From positions 88,725 to 122,331 of IMG/VR virus record IMGVR_UViG_3300036790_000261: a stretch of DNA of 33,607 nt. One strand, given 5' to 3'. Every line of letters starts with the position of its first letter. Within the stretch, counting starts at the first letter, position 1. A model generated the notes under the pieces. The model had not been told where the DNA came from. It saw nothing but the letters and a program-made list of their open reading frames with translations, and searched no databases. The position numbers and the translations under genes were made by a program. Positions 1-7,228 of the stretch are shown here, in pieces. This DNA is from a virus.

Positions 1-1
1 G

Positions 2-2671
2 GCCGTCTGGCGCCAGTACCCCAGCGGCATCGAGGAAGCGCAGAAGAAGGCCCTGGCCGGGCCGCCGGCCGCCGCCGCGCACGCGGTCTTCATCGATGCC
101 GCTCCCATCGGGGCCTACCGGCTGCCCCCCTGGGAGCCAGCGCACGAGCTGCCTGTCTCCACCATGGAACTCAAGGACGCCTACCTGGTCAACCGCCTCG
201 TCCGGTACGTGCTGTGGCGCCGGTTCACCTGGGCGCGCGGCCTGCAGTGGATGACCTGGACCGGGCGCCGGTGGGAGTCAGTCGACGAGTCCGTGGTGCG
301 CGACGCCGTCCGCGAGTACTTCATCTACCTGCACACCCAGATGCTGCACGCCGATGACGCTGACATGGAATTCCTCAAGTCCATCACCGGGCTGCTGTCC
401 CAGGCGAAGATATCCGCCGCGGTCAAGCTCTGCCAGGGTCACTCCGGCGCCCACATCCGCGACGCCGGCGCGTTCGACGCCCACCCCGACCTGCTGAACA
501 CCCCCGAGGGCATCGTCGACCTGCGTAACGGCACCGTCCTGCCGCACAACCCGGAGCTGCTGCTCACCAAGATCACCCGGGGCTCCTACCGGCCCGGCCT
601 CACCCACCCCGACTGGCAGCAGGCCCTGACCGCACTGGACACCGAGGAGCGCGCGTGGTTCCAGGACAGGATCGGGCAGGCGTGCACCGGCCACCCGCCC
701 TCGGACGGGATCATGCCCGTGCTGCAGGGCAGCGGCGAGAACGGGAAGACCGCGCTCACCACCGACGGCCCCGTCGTCGCGCTCGGGGACTACGCGGACA
801 TGGCCTCGTCCAAGCTGATCGCCAGCGTTACCCCGGGGCGCAGCGAGCACAGCACCGAGATGGCCGACCTCCGCGGGCAGCGCCTCCTACTGGGCGAAGA
901 GCTGGCTGAGGGCCGGTCCATCGACGTCACCGCGCTCAAGCGCATCCAGGACGTCGGCCGGATCAAGGCCCGGCTCGTGCACAAGGACAACATGTCGTTC
1001 GACGCGACGCACACCCTGTTCGTCACCACCAACTACACCCCGGACATTGCCGAGACTGACCACGGTACCTGGCGCCGTCTCGCGCTGCTGAAGTTCAGGT
1101 ACCACTTCAGGAAGCCCGGCGAGTCCATGGAGACCGCATTCGACCGGGCTGGTGACCCCGGGCTGAAGGGGCGGATCAAGAAGAGCCCGACCGGCCAGCA
1201 CGACGCGATCGTCACCTGGGCCGTGGAAGGCGCGATGCGCTGGTACGCCCGGGGAATGGCCGACGCGCAGCCTCCGGGGCAGGTTGTTGAGGACACTCTC
1301 GCGTGGCGCAAGTCAGCTGACAGCATCTGGCGGTGGCTGGAAGAAAACATGAGCGTCCCGGTCACGCTGCCCGACCCTGCCGATCACCCGTGGTGCGTTT
1401 CCAAGGACGAAGCGCTCGACAGCATCAACTCAATGCTGGAAGCAAGCGGGAAGGCGAAGTGGAGTGTCCAGACCTTTACGAGTCGGCTGCTCGGCCACCA
1501 AGAGTCACAACGGGCGGGGATTTCCGAGCTGCGCACGGTTCGCTTGAAGAACATCAGCAGGCCTCCGCTGGGTGCTCCGGGGGCACCTCGGCGCACGCTC
1601 AGTAGCCAGGTGCGAGTGCTCACCGGACTGGTCTTCCGGCCGACAGAGGAAAGCTCTGACCAGGAACTTGCCAGGCTTGCCACTACTCCCAATAATTCCC
1701 CAAGAGTCTCTCCGCGTAAAGGTTTTACTGAGTATGTGGCAACCCCGGCAAGCACTAGCAACTGGGAGCCACCCTCCGGTTATCCGCCTACTCCCCCTCC
1801 AGGCACAGACAGTGACCAAGATCCTGGCGACGGCGACCCGGCCGCCACTAAAAAGAGCCTTCCGCCGGAAACGGGCGAAAACGGCAAAACGCGCAAAAAC
1901 GCCGATTCCCCCCCAAAGCCGAAAATCCCGAAAAACCGGCTCACCGATGAGGAGAAGCTGGAACGCGCCCAGGCGCGGAAGGAGAAGCTGGCCCAGGATC
2001 GCGTTGACGCCCGCGCGGCGAAGGTGGCCGAGCTGGGCGGCCCGCTGGTGCCCCTGCCGGCGATCGTGCTCCGCGACCAGACGATCTTGCCGTGCACCGC
2101 GGAACAGGCCGCAGCGTTCCTGTCCGGGGCGCTGGACGAGGTCTCCGTGGATGTCGAGCACACCGGGTACCCGCGGATGCATGAATTTTATCGCCTAAGG
2201 CTTGTACAGCTAGGGAACGAGGGGGGTAGTGTCGTTTTCGACCCCAACGACGAGGTGCAAGCAGTTGTCATCCGGGATGTGCTCGGGCGAGCGAAGATTC
2301 TGCACGCACACTCGGCGCTGGCGGACTTGATCCCGCTGGAGCACGCGCAGCTAGGCGACAAGACGATGTGGGACAAGATGCGCGACACGGTAATCGCGGC
2401 GAAGTTGAGCGACCCGAGCCTGTGCGACAGCGACGAGGTTGGCCTGAAGGCGTTGGCGCGCAAGCTCCTCGGTGAGGACTACGCGGTCAGCTGGCGGTGT
2501 GACGAGCGCCGAAAGGAAATTTTCGCCGCAGGTGCCTGGATTGAGAATTGCGAGGTGACGACCGCGGTTGAAAGGAGCGGATGGGCGATGATTCCGCTAT
2601 GCGAAGCTTTTATCCGGTACGCGGCCTCTGATATTTTCGATTGCGCGGCAATCGCCCGCGTTCTCGCGTAA
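2..2671 (+). CDS. Primase-helicase (D5/SF3-like) fused to Pol I-type 3'-5' exonuclease; 5' end outside window
   Basis: The frame is open from base 2 and the first in-frame ATG is at 164, so the gene probably starts outside the window. A phage D5/P4-type SF3 helicase is visible: Walker A GSGENGKT (nt 728-751), Walker B LLLGEEL (884-904) and a sensor-1-like LFVTTNYTP (about 1016-1042). A Pro/Ser/Lys-rich linker (about 1740-2040) leads to a DnaQ-fold exonuclease: DVE as Exo I (2150-2158), HSALAD in the Exo II position (2309-2326) and YAASD as Exo III (2618-2632). In these families the helicase opens the fork and the exonuclease proofreads a family A polymerase. A prim-pol domain would be expected in the missing N-terminus (inference). 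The matching polymerase domain is a separate gene at 4421. The helicase call is firm; the exonuclease call is good. Confidence 0.85.
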   Translation, partial: AVWRQYPSGIEEAQKKALAGPPAAAAHAVFIDAAPIGAYRLPPWEPAHELPVSTMELKDAYLVNRLVRYVLWRRFTWARGLQWMTWTGRRWESVDESVVRDAVREYFIYLHTQMLHADDADMEFLKSITGLLSQAKISAAVKLCQGHSGAHIRDAGAFDAHPDLLNTPEGIVDLRNGTVLPHNPELLLTKITRGSYRPGLTHPDWQQALTALDTEERAWFQDRIGQACTGHPPSDGIMPVLQGSGENGKTALTTDGPVVALGDYADMASSKLIASVTPGRSEHSTEMADLRGQRLLLGEELAEGRSIDVTALKRIQDVGRIKARLVHKDNMSFDATHTLFVTTNYTPDIAETDHGTWRRLALLKFRYHFRKPGESMETAFDRAGDPGLKGRIKKSPTGQHDAIVTWAVEGAMRWYARGMADAQPPGQVVEDTLAWRKSADSIWRWLEENMSVPVTLPDPADHPWCVSKDEALDSINSMLEASGKAKWSVQTFTSRLLGHQESQRAGISELRTVRLKNISRPPLGAPGAPRRTLSSQVRVLTGLVFRPTEESSDQELARLATTPNNSPRVSPRKGFTEYVATPASTSNWEPPSGYPPTPPPGTDSDQDPGDGDPAATKKSLPPETGENGKTRKNADSPPKPKIPKNRLTDEEKLERAQARKEKLAQDRVDARAAKVAELGGPLVPLPAIVLRDQTILPCTAEQAAAFLSGALDEVSVDVEHTGYPRMHEFYRLRLVQLGNEGGSVVFDPNDEVQAVVIRDVLGRAKILHAHSALADLIPLEHAQLGDKTMWDKMRDTVIAAKLSDPSLCDSDEVGLKALARKLLGEDYAVSWRCDERRKEIFAAGAWIENCEVTTAVERSGWAMIPLCEAFIRYAASDIFDCAAIARVLA

Positions 2672-3045
2672 GCTGCTAAATCCGAGCACAGCCAAGAAAA
2701 GCGAAGTTAAGTACAGCCTAGCCGTGCCTTGCGTAGCCAAGCCTAGCGGAGCAAAGGATCTGCCTTTCGCGGAGTCTGGCGTAGTTCAGCAAAACAAAGC
2801 ACAGCGTAGGATAACGCGTTTCCACAGCACAGCTGAGTTAAGAATAGCGTAGCTGAGCCCGGTTTAGCGGAGCTGAGCAAAGCCCAGGTTTTTCTTCCGA
2901 AGTCCAGCATTGCCCAGCAAAGTGCAGTTCAGTAGAGCACGCTCTAGCGGAGCTTAGTACAGCGTAGGGACCAAACTCGGAGCTTAGAAAAGCGATGCGC
3001 TAGCCAAGTGGAGCCCAGTTCAGTTTAGCCAAGCGTAGGGATTAC
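2672..3045 (+). repeat. Pentamer array A (NAGYN units, exact 5-base period)
   Basis: This 374-base gap has no gene. It holds about 62 units in which the dinucleotide AG (rarely TG, GG or another) recurs every 5 bases. There are five blocks in strict phase: 2685-2755 (15 units), 2773-2808 (8), 2826-2886 (13), 2901-2966 (14) and 2981-3037 (12, with one 1-base slip). Spacers of about 10-18 bases separate the blocks. The base after AG is mostly C or T. TAG stops occur in every frame, so the array is not translated. The last unit, TAGGG at 3036-3040, is also the Shine-Dalgarno sequence of the gene at 3046. See the finding for possible roles. Confidence 0.9.
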
Positions 3046-3543
3046 ATGACCGACGATGTGTACGTGTTTAAGTCTCCGAGTCGTCCCGGTGAGCTGAAGA
3101 TAGGTCACAGCGGTGACCGGGATCAACGGCTAGTAGCCGCTCGCACCTGGCTGGAGCAGGGCACGTTTATCGCGGAGTACCCCGGTGGCGGGTACGCGAT
3201 GGAGCAGTGGCTGCACCGGCAGCTAGAGGCAGCTGGTTATGAGCGCGACGGGCGGACGGAGTGGTTCCGGTGCGATCTGCGCGCGGTACAGCTAGCCGTC
3301 AACGTGGCGGAAGAAGCCGACGTGGAGTTCGTGGCACGGGCCGTTGCCGAGCAGCGTAAGCAGGAAGCGGCGCGGCAGCGGCTGACGGGGCAGCAGGTTC
3401 AGCGACAACTAGCTCTAGGCGTTCGCGACGCGGCGCTGCATGAAGCACAGGTCGCGCGGGAGAGCGCGCAGCAGGCGCAGAGGTCTTCTCAGCCTCGGTA
3501 CGAGCGCCCGCTGCCCCGGCTCCCGCGAGAAAGAGAGAAGTAG
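3046..3543 (+). CDS. GIY-YIG-like protein of the T5orf172/MUG113 type
   Basis: 165 residues. The N-terminal 85 match the T5orf172/MUG113 branch of the GIY-YIG nuclease superfamily: VYVF then LKIGHS (the GIY and YIG positions), an Arg-containing helix, EQWLHRQL with the usual conserved Glu/His, and TEWFRC at the end of the domain. The remaining 80 residues are a Gln/Arg/Ala-rich helix, probably coiled coil. GIY-YIG proteins cut DNA, and free-standing ones may act as homing endonucleases; activity here is inferred. The gene lies between the exonuclease and polymerase halves of a Pol I, between two pentamer arrays, which suits a mobile insertion. Its ribosome binding site is the final array unit, GTAGGG, 5 bases before ATG. 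Confidence 0.7.
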   Translation: MTDDVYVFKSPSRPGELKIGHSGDRDQRLVAARTWLEQGTFIAEYPGGGYAMEQWLHRQLEAAGYERDGRTEWFRCDLRAVQLAVNVAEEADVEFVARAVAEQRKQEAARQRLTGQQVQRQLALGVRDAALHEAQVARESAQQAQRSSQPRYERPLPRLPREREK

Positions 3544-3548
3544 CAAAG

Positions 3549-4193
3549 ATGGAAAAGGTAGACAACCTCGTTACCGCTGAGATAACCGTGAGTGGCACGG
3601 GATACCTCACGCTGAACAATATCGACGCGGCTAACCCCGATCTCCCGCTGAACAAGGAGCACGCGGCGCTGGTTGACCGTGGCCGCGGAAAAAGCAACCG
3701 CACCGAGGTCGAGGAAGCGCGGATGCGCCGCATTCAATGGGAGCGCAGCCTCTACCTGAGTGCCGACCGGAAGCTCACGTTCCCGACGTACAACATCGCC
3801 TGCTGTTTCGTCGCCGGCGCGAAGAGCTACCGGCTAGGCAGCACCACCGAGCGCGCTCTGACCATGATGGAAATGGACGTTCCGCTGCGTTACGGCCAGG
3901 AGGAGGAGCGTCTCAACGAGATGAATCTCGACAAGCTGTGGGACTCCGGGGTCACGACGTGGAGCACGATTGTCAACGGGAATCCGTCCGCAGCTAAGGG
4001 TAGCTCCAAGGTCATGCTAACCCGGCCGCGCCTTCGCCCTTGGGCCCTTACCTGCACCGTCGAGGTAGACGTCCAGGTTCTCGACTGGGACGACTTTGAA
4101 AAGGTCGTGCACGCATCAGGTCGCGGAGTCGGTATCGGTAACGCGCGTAAGCTCGGACACGGACGGTTCACCGCGGAAATCAAGCAGCTTTAA
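3549..4193 (+). CDS. Conserved phage protein with C-terminal GIGNARKLGHGRF motif
   Basis: 214 residues starting 5 bases after the previous stop, so the two genes probably form an operon. The layout resembles, from memory, a widespread uncharacterised phage family: an N-terminal beta region, a central segment ERSLYLSADRKLTFPTYNI, and a C-terminal RPWALTCTVEVD followed by VGIGNARKLGHGRF. Members are often found near phage replication or recombination genes. The alternating beta/alpha pattern and terminal Gly-rich motif loosely recall RAMP-like folds, which is a guess. It is the only gene flanked on both sides within 600 bases by the pentamer arrays, so it is a candidate array-binding protein (inference). 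Confidence 0.6.
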   Translation: MEKVDNLVTAEITVSGTGYLTLNNIDAANPDLPLNKEHAALVDRGRGKSNRTEVEEARMRRIQWERSLYLSADRKLTFPTYNIACCFVAGAKSYRLGSTTERALTMMEMDVPLRYGQEEERLNEMNLDKLWDSGVTTWSTIVNGNPSAAKGSSKVMLTRPRLRPWALTCTVEVDVQVLDWDDFEKVVHASGRGVGIGNARKLGHGRFTAEIKQL

Positions 4194-4420
4194 AGCACGG
4201 AGCTTAGCGCAGTCGAGTACAGCTGAGTAGAGTGCAGCACAGTATAGCTTTAGCGCAGGATTTACCCGAAACCGTAGATAAGTGAAGCGAAGTGCAGTGC
4301 CGCCAAGCAAAGAGTAGAAAAGCATAGTAATTAATACGGAAGCCACACAGTTCAGCCCAGCGTAGTTAAGCGCGGATAAGCGGAGCTCAGTAGAGTACAG
4401 CCCAGCTTAGGATCTACCCT
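4194..4420 (+). repeat. Pentamer array B (NAGYN units, exact 5-base period)
   Basis: This 227-base gap before the polymerase gene has the same design as array A: AG every 5 bases in three blocks, 4201-4257 (12 units, one 1-base slip), 4276-4326 (11) and 4341-4409 (about 14). Short AT-richer spacers (4262-4274, 4331-4339) separate the blocks. The unit is again NAGYN. The last unit runs into TTAGGATCTACCCT before the GTG start at 4421, so the polymerase's weak ribosome binding site lies within the array. No other stretch of the window shows this periodicity. Confidence 0.9.
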
Positions 4421-5629
4421 GTGACACTTTCTACTGCCTTGCTCGATCGGGAGAAGCAGTTCGCCAAAGCGTTCCGCCCGGCCGCGCTTACCGGGATCAA
4501 GCTCGACCCGCTCCAGGTCGACAAGCTGATCGAAGAGCACACCGGGGGCAGGGACGCGTCCCGGCAGCGCGCTGAGGCCCTTAGCGACGGCCAGATCACC
4601 AACCCGAAGAGCAGCACTCAGGTCGCGCCTTATCTGAGCGCTACGGGCAAGTACGAGCTGCCGCTGAGTGAGAAGACAGGTAAGCCCGGGGCGCCGAAGG
4701 GCGCACTGGAGGTTTACAGCTACCTCGGTGACGAGCTGGCCCAGGCGCTCCTGGAGTACCGCCGGCATGACACCGCGCTGGGCTTGCTGCTGGAGCCGCG
4801 CCGGGAGCTAATCACTCACGGCGACGGCCGGGTGCGAACAAGCATCCTAACTTTGGCCGCGAACACGGGCAGGACTAGCAGTCGTAATGAGAATCTCCAG
4901 CAGATTAGCCGCCAGGGCGGGATGCGGGCGACGCACCTGGCGGAGGACGGCTGCCTGATCATCTCGGCGGACTTCAGCTCGGTGGAGGTGCGGGTCGGGG
5001 CGGCGCTCTCGGGTGACTTGTCGATGAAGAACCTGATCGCGCTGCTGGACGCGTACCCGGAGAAGAAGAAGGAGTACGACTTCCACTGGCGGACCGCGAT
5101 TACCTGCTACGGCCCGGACGCGACGTACGAGAACCGGTATAACTGCAAGCGGGTGAATTTCGCGAAAATGTACGGCTCGGGCAAGAAGAGCGCCGCCGGC
5201 CAGGTCGGCATCCCGCTTCCTGAGGTGTCCCGGGCGTTCGACGCGTTTGACGCGGTCGCGCCGCAGTACAAGGTGTGGGACCAGTGGATGCGCGACTCGG
5301 TGCGTAACGGGATGAAGTCGTTCCCGACGTACAGCGGCCGGGATATCTGGCTGACCGGGAAGGGCGAGCACGCCGCCGGGAATGCCGCCATTCAGGGCAC
5401 CGCAAGGGAGTTCCTGGTGGACGCGGTCGCGAAATGGGAAAAGGGCCGGTGGGGCGGTCACGTGCTCGTTCCGGTGCATGATGAACTGATCTGCTTTGAC
5501 GTGCCGGAGGCCGAGGCGGAGGCGGCGACCGCGTTCCTGATTGACTGCATGGAAGTGCCTGATTTCATGGGCGTGCGCATCGCTGCGGAGGCTAACCAGC
5601 CCAGCAAGTTCTGGATGGACGCCAGCTAG
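4421..5629 (+). CDS. DNA polymerase I-type (family A) polymerase domain, free-standing
   Basis: 402 residues covering only the polymerase domain of a Pol I. All diagnostic motifs are present: TGRTSSRNENLQQI (residues 149-162), motif A ADFSSVEVRVGAALSGD with catalytic Asp184, motif B R239-x3-K243 with NF and YG at 246-252, and motif C VHDE at 352-355. It copies DNA at the fork. The N-terminal 3'-5' exonuclease normally found in the same chain is instead fused to the primase-helicase ending at 2671. Start is GTG, with a weak GGA-type ribosome binding site inside the pentamer array, so translation may be controlled through the array. Function is certain from the motifs. Confidence 0.95.
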   Translation: MTLSTALLDREKQFAKAFRPAALTGIKLDPLQVDKLIEEHTGGRDASRQRAEALSDGQITNPKSSTQVAPYLSATGKYELPLSEKTGKPGAPKGALEVYSYLGDELAQALLEYRRHDTALGLLLEPRRELITHGDGRVRTSILTLAANTGRTSSRNENLQQISRQGGMRATHLAEDGCLIISADFSSVEVRVGAALSGDLSMKNLIALLDAYPEKKKEYDFHWRTAITCYGPDATYENRYNCKRVNFAKMYGSGKKSAAGQVGIPLPEVSRAFDAFDAVAPQYKVWDQWMRDSVRNGMKSFPTYSGRDIWLTGKGEHAAGNAAIQGTAREFLVDAVAKWEKGRWGGHVLVPVHDELICFDVPEAEAEAATAFLIDCMEVPDFMGVRIAAEANQPSKFWMDAS

Positions 5630-5641
5630 AAGGAGAAGGAA

Positions 5642-5755
5642 ATGGGTTACACCCCGTGCGGGCAGACGTGCCCGAAGTGCGGCCAGCAGTGCGCTAACAA
5701 TGACGGCCACGTGGGCAACGCCGGCGCGAGCCACAGCTGCGGGCACTACTACTGA
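5642..5755 (+). CDS. Cys/His-rich mini-protein, 37 residues
   Basis: 37 residues with five Cys and two His: CGQTCPKCGQQC near the start and CGH close to the end. The spacing suggests a single zinc site. A strong ribosome binding site (AGAAGGAGAAGGA) precedes the ATG, 12 bases after the polymerase stop, so it is probably co-transcribed with it. Its TGA stop is the left edge of a CTGCC-ACGT-GGCAG palindrome. No family recognised. Confidence 0.7.
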   Translation: MGYTPCGQTCPKCGQQCANNDGHVGNAGASHSCGHYY

Positions 5756-5773
5756 CTGCCACGTGGCAGTTGA
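5753..5773 (+). repeat. Palindrome copy 1, core CTGCC-ACGT-GGCAG (5756-5769)
   Basis: The only copy in the plus-strand operon. The sense reading TGA-core-TTG is the same as at most minus-strand copies. The TGA is the stop of the 37-residue gene, and the TTG begins the -35 box of the next promoter. Confidence 0.9.
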
Positions 5774-5797
5774 ACCTGGTGTTACCGGCGGTACACT
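5770..5797 (+). promoter_or_regulatory. Promoter, apparently leaderless
   Basis: TTGAAC (5770-5775) and TACACT (5792-5797) are separated by 16 bases. The A of the next ATG (5805) lies 8 bases after the -10 box, where transcription would start, so the mRNA would be leaderless. The palindrome core ends at 5769 and abuts the -35 box, as an operator would. Confidence 0.55.
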
Positions 5798-5804
5798 AAG
5801 GTGC

Positions 5805-6020
5805 ATGAACGCGCCTCCTGACCTCAGTAAGTACGACGAGTACCTGACCGTGCCCGAAGTAGCCGCCATCCTGCGGGTATCGAAGATGACCGTGTACCGG
5901 ATGGTGCACCGGGAGGACATCCGGGCGGTCCGGGTGGGGCGCAGCTTCCGGGTCCCCGACGACGAGGTGCAGCGCATCCTGCGGGACGGCATCCCGGTCA
6001 CCAGCGCGGTGGCGTCGTGA
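5805..6020 (+). CDS. Excisionase-like helix-turn-helix DNA-binding protein
   Basis: 71 residues of the helix_turn_helix_17/excisionase (MerR-like) type: YLTVPEVAAILRVSKMTVYR forms the HTH, then IRAVRVGRSFRVPDDEVQ forms the small wing. Such proteins act as excisionases or as small transcription factors. An ATG with only a weak AAGG upstream fits a leaderless message from the promoter just before it. The palindrome beside that promoter makes this protein one candidate reader of the window-wide palindromes (inference). It overlaps the next gene by GTGA. Confidence 0.8.
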   Translation: MNAPPDLSKYDEYLTVPEVAAILRVSKMTVYRMVHREDIRAVRVGRSFRVPDDEVQRILRDGIPVTSAVAS

Positions 6021-6346
6021 GCGACGAGCTGACTGAGCGGCTGAAGGACCTGGCCGGGGAAACCGTTTTCCTCAGCGACCAGGAGATGCTCGCCCGGGTG
6101 ATCGCCTGCGGCGGCGAGGTCATCGTGTCGGTCTTCCCGATGCGGATGCAGCCCGACGGCGAGCACCCCGGCGACAAGGTGTTCCCGCTCGCGGTCGAGA
6201 TCCCGGACGGCGGCTACCTCGCGGTGCTGTTCAGCTTCGGCCAGCCCAGCGACGACCCGGTTGAGGACTGGAAGCCCCGCTGGCGCGACGTTAGGGGCCC
6301 GATGAGCCTCGACGAGCTGAAGGCCCTGGGCCGTGGCCTCGCCTGA
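6017..6346 (+). CDS. Uncharacterised acidic protein, 109 residues
   Basis: GTG start overlapping the preceding TGA, so translation is coupled to the HTH gene. The sequence is soluble and acidic: LTERLKDLAGETVFLSD, then a beta-rich middle (EVIVSVFPMRMQ, GYLAVLFSFGQ) and a C-terminal MSLDELKALGRGL helix. No family recognised. Confidence 0.7.
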   Translation: MSDELTERLKDLAGETVFLSDQEMLARVIACGGEVIVSVFPMRMQPDGEHPGDKVFPLAVEIPDGGYLAVLFSFGQPSDDPVEDWKPRWRDVRGPMSLDELKALGRGLA

Positions 6347-6461
6347 CGACGAGGCAGCCGCCTTCTGCAAGGACGAGGAGCCCGTGTTCGTCGGCCCTGA
6401 GCACGCGGCCCGGCGACTGGCAGAGCTGAAGAAGACCGTGGAAGAGCCCGGCGGCGAGTAG
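6333..6461 (+). CDS. Small uncharacterised protein, 42 residues
   Basis: GTG start inside the end of the previous gene (14-base overlap), with AAGG about 9 bases upstream. The product is charged, with a C-terminal helix ARRLAELKKTVEEPGGE. It stops 3 bases before the HNH gene. The position in a tight operon is the main support; no family recognised. Confidence 0.5.
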   Translation: MASPDDEAAAFCKDEEPVFVGPEHAARRLAELKKTVEEPGGE

Positions 6462-6464
6462 CCC

Positions 6465-6893
6465 GTGCCCGCGCGCAGGAGAAGGCCGCCGGCCGCGAAA
6501 GCGCCGCTGAGGAACCGCGGAAGAGCTGAGGGGTCGGTCTGGCGGCGGGTCGTCAGCCAGGTCGTCAGCCGGGACCGGGGCCTGTGCTGGATCTGCGGGC
6601 ACACCGGGGCAGCGTCGGCGGACCACGTCATCCCGGTTACCGAGCGCCCCGACCTGGACCTGGCCGCCGCTAACCTGAAGGCCGCGCACGGGTACCTGAA
6701 AACCGGGGGCGGGGAATGCCCGGCCTGTTCCGCGGCGGCCTCGGTGAAAGCCGGGAAAGACGTTAAGGTGTTCTGCAATGAGCTAAAAGGCGGCCTTTCA
6801 GTGGAGAGGGCCAGAAAAATAATTGAAACGCGAACGGGCCTGGCCCTCGGCGTTACCGAAGACCAGGCCCGGGGTGAGCGCTCGTGGGATTAA
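6465..6893 (+). CDS. HNH endonuclease
   Basis: 142 residues, GTG start. A basic N-terminal tail (about 25 residues) precedes a zinc-anchored HNH domain: CWIC, then ADHVIP (catalytic His), N in AAANLKAAH, and a second CPAC pair that completes the structural zinc site. HNH proteins nick or cut DNA; in phages they serve as homing enzymes, packaging partners of terminase or replication nucleases. Last gene of the plus-strand arm, followed by a convergent hairpin. The final third (about residues 90-142) is unassigned and may be helical. Confidence 0.85.
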   Translation: MPARRRRPPAAKAPLRNRGRAEGSVWRRVVSQVVSRDRGLCWICGHTGAASADHVIPVTERPDLDLAAANLKAAHGYLKTGGGECPACSAAASVKAGKDVKVFCNELKGGLSVERARKIIETRTGLALGVTEDQARGERSWD

Positions 6894-6937
6894 CGGGGGC
6901 GATCTGCCGATGGGGCACGCCTCCACATTGGCCCCCG
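6894..6937. terminator. Convergent hairpin between the two arms
   Basis: CGGGGGC (6894-6900) and GCCCCCG (6931-6937) form a perfect 7-bp stem around a 30-base spacer, between the HNH stop and the end of the leftward operon at 6947. There is no U-tract on either strand. It is placed as a shared terminator, which is inferred. Confidence 0.4.
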
Positions 6938-6946
6938 CTTACCGCT

Positions 6947-7102
6947 TTACGCGCCGAGGTCGTAGATCGTGGTGCTCATGGTCTTGCCTAGGGTGAGGTA
7001 CTCCCAGCCGAGCCACCGCACCTGCCACGGGATAGTGCTCCCTGACTCGAAAGCGCCGTTCGCGAAGCTGTTTCCCGCGCCGATGCTCTGTCCCTTGTCC
7101 AT
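6947..7102 (-). CDS. Small protein, 51 residues, last gene of the minus-strand arm
   Basis: Preceded by an excellent ribosome binding site (AAGGAGGTGA, 6 bases before ATG). The product, beginning MDKGQSIGAGNSF, is Gly/Ser-rich then Trp-rich (IPWQVRWLGWEYLTLGK). It overlaps the C-terminal part of the zinc-binding gene upstream in another frame. No family recognised; the ribosome binding site is the main argument that it is made. Confidence 0.6.
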   Translation of the reverse strand: MDKGQSIGAGNSFANGAFESGSTIPWQVRWLGWEYLTLGKTMSTTIYDLGA

Positions 7103-7212
7103 GCTATTTCACCTCCTTTCTTTTGTGCTGCCTGCCAGCACTTGACGCACATGGTGCCGATGTAAACCGGGTTCGCCGTGCAGACGGAGCACGCGTCCTC
7201 TTCGCTGGCCAT
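6988..7212 (-). CDS. Zinc-binding mini-protein (CxxC-CxxC), up to 74 residues
   Basis: The first 40 residues carry two Cys pairs, CSVC and CVKC, 13 residues apart, a typical zinc knuckle. From residue 35 on, the frame is Arg/Ser/Ala-rich and overlaps a strongly initiated gene in another frame, so the natural C-terminus is uncertain. A shift into either other frame just after AAAAGAAAGGAGG would end the protein at once (TGA or TAG). Only a weak AGG-type ribosome binding site is seen. Confidence 0.55.
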   Translation of the reverse strand: MASEEDACSVCTANPVYIGTMCVKCWQAAQKKGGEIAWTRDRASARETASRTALSSQGALSRGRCGGSAGSTSP

Positions 7213-7228
7213 CCGGCTAACCTAGCGG

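Noticed and set aside
278-2463. Long open frames antisense and out of frame to the primase gene
   Set aside because: In high-GC DNA long shadow frames are common; they lack ribosome binding sites and overlap clear motifs of the real gene.
2672-3045. Pentamer arrays as coding repeats
   Set aside because: TAG stops occur in every frame and a 5-base period does not keep a reading frame.
4847-6778. A 643-codon minus-strand frame across the polymerase and HTH genes
   Set aside because: Its translation is Arg/Ala/Val-rich low-complexity and it covers the certain polymerase motifs, so it is a shadow.
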